DNA from: Thermodesulfovibrionales bacterium
Lineage (GTDB): Bacteria; Nitrospirota; Thermodesulfovibrionia; Thermodesulfovibrionales; SM23-35
DNA: 7,650 bases
Direction: 5' to 3'
Assembly (NCBI GenBank): GCA_022865525.1
Contig: JALHSV010000378.1
Location: 1-7,650, forward strand
The translations under genes were made by a program, and so were the position numbers. The notes under the pieces were generated by a model. The model saw nothing but the letters and a program-made list of their open reading frames with translations. It did no database searches and had not been told where the DNA came from. How positions within the stretch are numbered: position 1 is the first letter of the stretch; each line of letters starts with the position of its first letter. Positions 6,804 to 7,650 of the stretch are shown piece by piece.

Positions 6804-7520
6804 ATGCCCGACACTTCGGAACGCCGCCGCATCCTTATCGTTGACGACGAAGAGCGCATGATCCGCTTCATTCGTATGAACCTGGAACACGATGGCTTTC
6901 AGGTAGCTGAAGCCTTTAACGGAAAGCAAGCCATACAAAGAATACGCGATGTCACGCCGGACCTGATCCTGCTGGATGTGATGATGCCGGACTTGGACGG
7001 GTTCGAAGTGCTCGAAACCATCCGTGAATTCAGCAACGTGCCAGTCATTATGCTAACCGCCAAAGGCGAGGAAGATGACCGTGTGCGCGGACTTGAAAAT
7101 GGCGCGGACGATTACATCACCAAACCTTTTAGCCCGCGTGAACTTGTCAGTCGCGTGAAGGCTGTACTGCGCCGTACCGAAGGCGCAACCGGCTCCATGC
7201 ACGGACTGATCGAGATTGATCAACGCCTGAAAATTGACTTCGACCGCCGCGAGATCTGGCTTGAAGGCAAATTGGTGAAACTGCGCCCGACAGAATATCG
7301 TTTGTTATTCAACCTTGTGCAAAACGCAGGTTGGGTGGTTTCACACGACCAGTTATTGCAAAAAGTGTGGGGCTATGAATACAGCGGCGAGCCGCATTAT
7401 GTGCGTCTCTACATCAACTACCTGAGACAAAAATTGGAAAAAGAGCCCGCCGACCCGAAATATATCCTTACCGAACGCGGCATGGGATACAGATTCGTAG
7501 ATTACAAAAGAGATAAATAA
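6804..7520 (+). CDS. OmpR/PhoB-family response regulator
   Basis: This 238-residue transcription factor would bind DNA when its receiver domain is phosphorylated. The receiver domain (about 8-125) has the acidic pair D14-D15, phospho-acceptor D58 (LLDVMMPD), T85 (IMLTAK) and K107 (YITKPF), all intact. A winged-helix DNA-binding domain (about 135-233) carries typical features: LRPTEYRLLFNLVQNAG, the recognition-helix region HYVRLYINYLRQKLE and the GMGYRFVDY wing. The general form is like KdpE or MtrA, but specificity cannot be read from sequence. The ATG is one base after the small-protein stop, with only a GAGAGAG purine run as ribosome binding site. No histidine kinase is encoded before the IS66-like insertion one base downstream. 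The regulator may have lost its neighbour, use a distant kinase, or be modified by the Ser/Thr kinase (inference). Confidence 0.95.
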   Translation: MPDTSERRRILIVDDEERMIRFIRMNLEHDGFQVAEAFNGKQAIQRIRDVTPDLILLDVMMPDLDGFEVLETIREFSNVPVIMLTAKGEEDDRVRGLENGADDYITKPFSPRELVSRVKAVLRRTEGATGSMHGLIEIDQRLKIDFDRREIWLEGKLVKLRPTEYRLLFNLVQNAGWVVSHDQLLQKVWGYEYSGEPHYVRLYINYLRQKLEKEPADPKYILTERGMGYRFVDYKRDK

Positions 7521-7521
7521 A
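7514..7521. repeat. Candidate 8-bp target-site copy next to the IS66-like element
   Basis: TAAATAAA directly precedes the presumed element end at 7522. IS66-family elements normally duplicate 8 bp of target, so this would be one copy, and it contains the regulator's stop codon (7518-7520). The second copy would lie beyond the window, so this is a prediction rather than an observed duplication. Confidence 0.35.
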
Positions 7522-7650
7522 GTAACTACACAGCTACGGTGAGACAAAATTGGGCAAGTAAGGAGTGCCCATAAAAGCGAGACGTAAAGCAGCGAGAGCC
7601 ATCTGCCCGTTCTTGCGAGCCGTGGAAAGATAACTGCGAATCTGACAAAA
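7522..7650 (-). mobile_element. End of an IS66-like insertion sequence (cut by window edge)
   Basis: The stretch starts with GTAA (7522-7525), the conserved terminal tetranucleotide of IS66-family elements. Twelve bases further in, the 3' end of an IS66-like transposase gene begins on the minus strand. Only this transposase-distal end is present. The full terminal repeat cannot be confirmed because the other end lies outside the window. Confidence 0.7.
7534..7650 (-). CDS. IS66-like transposase, C-terminal 38 residues (partial)
   Basis: Reading the minus strand from the window edge gives 38 open codons ending in TAG (plus-strand cta at 7534-7536). The peptide includes IRSYLSTARKNGQMAL followed by GTPYLPNF. 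The (I/V)RSYxSTARKxGxxxLxAL pattern near the C-terminus is one I associate with IS66-family transposases. It is too short to show any catalytic residue. The gene enters from beyond 7650 and points back toward the operon, with its stop 14 bases from the regulator's stop, so the two are convergent. The family call rests on the motif plus the GTAA end and is not certain. Confidence 0.72.
   Translation of the reverse strand, partial: FCQIRSYLSTARKNGQMALAALRLAFMGTPYLPNFVSP

Noticed and set aside
1..7650. Composite transposon formed by the two flanking insertion sequences
   Set aside because: The elements belong to different families with different ends, so they could not mobilise the segment together in the usual way.

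Overview
The window looks like a piece of a bacterial chromosome from an environmental lineage, most plausibly Chloroflexota (Anaerolineae-like). That guess rests on the domain style of the proteins (a Hanks kinase fused to a PQQ propeller, a J-domain/VWA fusion, a zinc-ribbon/FHA protein), the balanced base composition and the short AGGAG ribosome binding sites. No rRNA or other taxonomic marker is present, so it remains an inference.

Layout. Positions 2-1496 are a complete ISKra4-family insertion sequence with perfect 23-bp terminal inverted repeats and one intact transposase gene (87-1478). Positions 1497-1732 are a non-coding leader holding a good sigma70-type promoter (TTGCAA, 17 bp, TATAAT) and a ribosome binding site. 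From about 1733 to 7520 runs a tightly packed, co-directional six-gene operon: a Ser/Thr protein kinase with an eight-repeat PQQ-like propeller (apparently starting at CTG 1733), a PP2C phosphatase, a J-domain/VWA fusion, a zinc-ribbon/FHA protein, an unrecognised 80-residue protein, and an OmpR/PhoB-type response regulator. Gaps between genes are 15, 1, -4, 18 and 1 bases. One base after the regulator's stop, at 7522, an IS66-like element begins. The end of its transposase gene is readable on the minus strand (7534-7650), and it is cut by the window edge.

How the genes may work together (inference). Kinase and phosphatase form a writer/eraser pair for Ser/Thr phosphorylation, and the FHA protein is the natural phosphothreonine reader. 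The J-domain/VWA protein could be a metal-dependent scaffold that recruits Hsp70 to a client. The response regulator suggests a transcriptional output, possibly modified by the kinase, since no histidine kinase is visible before the IS66-like insertion. The kinase-phosphatase-VWA-FHA combination resembles the phospho-signalling triads described for TerY-type stress systems, but no Ter effector gene is present. The main points of interest are the gene set itself, the CTG start, the Phe-Arg-Asp catalytic motif, the J/VWA fusion, the unknown small protein, and the two unrelated insertion sequences tightly bracketing the operon.
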